This document shows positions 21,318 to 22,425 of a DNA stretch of 22,425 bases, piece by piece. The notes below the pieces were generated by a model, which was not told the origin of the DNA, did no database searches, and was given only the letters and a program-made list of their open reading frames with translations. The stretch is taken from positions 1 through 22,425 of the forward strand of contig CAZZAE010000013.1 of the NCBI GenBank assembly GCA_964652125.1, read 5' to 3'. Within the stretch, counting starts at the first letter, position 1; each line of letters opens with the position of its first letter. The DNA is from CAZFNQ01 sp964652125. GTDB taxonomy: Bacteria > Patescibacteriota > Saccharimonadia > Saccharimonadales > JANWIN01. A program made the position numbers and the translations under genes.

Positions 21318-21332
21318 ACTGTTTAAAACAGT
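21318..21332. promoter_or_regulatory. Palindrome between the Rpf-like and MmcQ genes
   Basis: ACTGTTT-A-AAACAGT is a perfect 15-nt inverted repeat with a single central base. It lies 10 nt after the Rpf-like stop and just upstream of the next promoter. It has no T-run, so it fits an operator better than a terminator. Confidence 0.4.
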
Positions 21333-21338
21333 CACAAT

Positions 21339-21347
21339 TGGTAAACT
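21339..21347 (+). promoter_or_regulatory. Extended -10 promoter of the MmcQ/YjbR gene
   Basis: TGG-TAAACT with TG at 21339-21340 and TAAACT at 21342-21347, ending 9 nt before ATG 21357. No Shine-Dalgarno is seen, so the transcript is probably leaderless or nearly so. Confidence 0.5.
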
Positions 21348-21356
21348 AATTAAGTC

Positions 21357-21674
21357 ATGGATCACAAAACCGTTGAAAAATATATTCTGAGTATGCCATT
21401 AGCTAAATTGGATTATCCTTTTGGCGAAGGCGTAGCGGTATATAAAGTTAAAGATAAAATGTTTGCTTTAATTGCTGAGAAATCTGAACCTTTAAATATA
21501 AGTTTAAAATGTGATCCAGTGTTAGCTGAAACACTGCGTAAAAAGTATGAAACAGTAATGCCTGGTTACCATTTAAACAAAAAACACTGGAATACGATTG
21601 TTTTGAGCGGCCAACTGCCTTGGGAAGAAGTTCAGGGACTTATCCGACTCAGTTATAATTTGGTTAACAAATAA
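21357..21674 (+). CDS. MmcQ/YjbR family protein
   Basis: A 105-residue protein of the MmcQ/YjbR (DUF419) family, with a CyaY-like fold and weak DNA-binding annotation. Family features are PFGEGVAVYKVKDKMFALI, the segment LNISLKCDPVLAETLR, MPGYHLNKKHWNTIVL and a C-terminal helix with LIRLSYNLV. Length is typical. Its cellular role is not established. ATG 21357 has TAAACT ending 9 nt upstream and no Shine-Dalgarno. It converges on the membrane-anchored gene at 21699, with 24 nt between them. Confidence 0.9.
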   Translation: MDHKTVEKYILSMPLAKLDYPFGEGVAVYKVKDKMFALIAEKSEPLNISLKCDPVLAETLRKKYETVMPGYHLNKKHWNTIVLSGQLPWEEVQGLIRLSYNLVNK

Positions 21675-21698
21675 ACTAGTCCTCCGAGTATATAAAAA

Positions 21699-22331
21699 CT
21701 ATGTTTTGGTGGGACCAATAAGTACAGTGGCGTCATTAAAGCTCGTTTGCAGTAATTGCTGCTGAGTTGTCGAAGCAGTTTTGAAGGCAGATTGTAGCGA
21801 GGCACGGTAACTATTTAATTGTTTATGCAATAAATCTGTAAAGGTAGCGTCAAAAGAATTGCCGGCATCAGCAGCATCCAATTGTTGATCTGTATTAGGA
21901 TCCTGCAAAAGTGCAAGAGTTTTATCACTTACTTTATGGCCTCCTTTTTTAAGTAGAGCTACCGTATCAGCTTGACTCGACTCCATACTTAATTGGGTGA
22001 TAATTGCTAAGTTTTTCGTCTCACTGGAATTAGCTTTAGCTACGCCGATGGCAGCTACTCGGGCTAACTCAGTTTGCTCTTGGGCAACTTTTACAAGAGC
22101 ATCGCTACTTCCTTTAGAGGTACTGCCAAGAAACGATACAAAAATAATTGCGATTATAAGCAGTATTAAGACACCACCACCAACTATAATAATTCTTTGC
22201 TTGAGGGAGCCACCACCGAGTGTGCGCTTGGGCTTACCTTCGCCTTTAAGAATAAAATCATATGGGTTCTGGCCATTGCCACTAGGCATCGGAGCGGGAG
22301 GTGGAGCTGGGGAAGGACCATTTGATTGCAT
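21699..22331 (-). CDS. Membrane-anchored hypothetical protein with Pro-rich N-terminus
   Basis: A 210-residue protein with a Pro-rich cytoplasmic head (SPAPPPAPMPSGNG), the segment NPYDFILKGEGKPKR, one membrane helix (about 47-69) preceded by basic residues, and an Ala/Gln/Thr-rich helical outer domain of about 140 residues. No enzymatic motif is visible. ATG 22331 is preferred over ATG 22337 because TATTAT (22344-22339) ends 7 nt before it and the alternative ATG falls within that spacer. The outer domain could be a coiled-coil surface protein. Function unknown. Confidence 0.75.
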   Translation of the reverse strand: MQSNGPSPAPPPAPMPSGNGQNPYDFILKGEGKPKRTLGGGSLKQRIIIVGGGVLILLIIAIIFVSFLGSTSKGSSDALVKVAQEQTELARVAAIGVAKANSSETKNLAIITQLSMESSQADTVALLKKGGHKVSDKTLALLQDPNTDQQLDAADAGNSFDATFTDLLHKQLNSYRASLQSAFKTASTTQQQLLQTSFNDATVLIGPTKT

Positions 22332-22338
22332 AAGCATA

Positions 22339-22346
22339 ATAATATA
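22339..22346 (-). promoter_or_regulatory. -10 box of the membrane-anchored gene
   Basis: On the minus strand TATATT (22346-22341) and TATTAT (22344-22339) overlap; the second ends 7 nt and the first 9 nt before ATG 22331. Both spacings match the leaderless pattern. No Shine-Dalgarno is present. Confidence 0.5.
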
Positions 22347-22351
22347 GCTTT

Positions 22352-22386
22352 TAGGTATTAGGTGCTAGGGGTTAGTGCTTACGCTT
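22352..22386. repeat. Degenerate heptamer tandem repeat (TAGGnnn type)
   Basis: Five heptads in register: TAGGTAT, TAGGTGC, TAGGGGT, TAGTGCT, TACGCTT. A looser 7-nt rhythm continues to about 22421 (GCTGCTA, GATACTA, AATAGTA). The tract lies upstream of the minus-strand gene and runs to the end of the window, so its full length cannot be seen. Confidence 0.6.
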
Positions 22387-22425
22387 GATACTTACTACTC
22401 GCTGCTAGATACTAAATAGTATGGA

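Noticed and set aside
1..22425. CRISPR array, insertion sequence, prophage or toxin-antitoxin island
   Set aside because: No spaced direct repeats of suitable length, no transposase or integrase motifs and no phage genes are visible. The Xre gene is paired with a membrane protein rather than a toxin, and the HipA-like motif alone does not make the 3338-5173 cassette a toxin system.

Overview
The window is a compact, gene-dense stretch of bacterial chromosome, moderately AT-rich, with 32 protein genes called and almost no empty space. I infer a member of the Candidate Phyla Radiation (Patescibacteria), most likely Candidatus Saccharibacteria (TM7). The support is indirect: a GroESL operon with CIRCE, an actinobacterial-looking Rpf/transglycosylase-like protein, a bacterial member of the CDP-archaeol synthase family, TIGR03086 and PIG-L genes, and many small single-pass proteins with proline-rich tails. 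TGA is used as a stop (for example at 5171-5173 and 15265-15267), so the recoded UGA=Gly CPR groups are unlikely. No tRNA, rRNA, insertion sequence, phage or CRISPR was seen.

Layout. 69-3264: tsaD and a Mur ligase diverge from a 23-nt gap, and the Mur ligase converges on an amidinotransferase-fold (DDAH-like) gene. 3338-5173: a three-gene cassette of unknown role with a kinase-like protein. 5170-7199: groES-groEL with promoter and CIRCE. 7239-9196: four small hypothetical or membrane proteins, one with a sortase-like C-terminal signal. 9323-11684: sugar-phosphate isomerase, then a TIGR03086-PIG-L pair. 11685-13498 (minus): three translationally linked genes (CDP-alcohol phosphatidyltransferase, PHP phosphoesterase, CarS-like cytidylyltransferase) that look like a phospholipid head-group module. 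13537-14506 (minus): Xre regulator plus membrane protein. 14599-17695: DUF1361 protein, prephenate-dehydrogenase-like protein, argS. 17731-18459: mscL and a two-helix membrane protein. 18470-19834: redox group (msrB, HxlR regulator, FMN reductase). 19880-20440: orn. 20684-21307: Rpf-like wall hydrolase behind a structured leader. 21357-22331: MmcQ/YjbR protein and a membrane-anchored hypothetical.

How it works together. Two kinds of translation start coexist. Genes with a clear Shine-Dalgarno (groES, groEL, mscL, the Rpf-like gene and others) have ordinary leaders. Another set of about eleven genes has no Shine-Dalgarno but carries a -10 hexamer ending 6-9 nt before the start codon, the spacing expected for leaderless mRNA. 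This moves several starts inward from the longest reading frame. Convergent pairs overlap or abut at their stop codons, leaving no room for ordinary terminators. The items most worth a second look are the bidirectional promoter between tsaD and the Mur ligase, the leader of the Rpf-like gene, the lipid module, the kinase-like cassette, and degenerate ~7-nt tandem repeats in three intergenic gaps.
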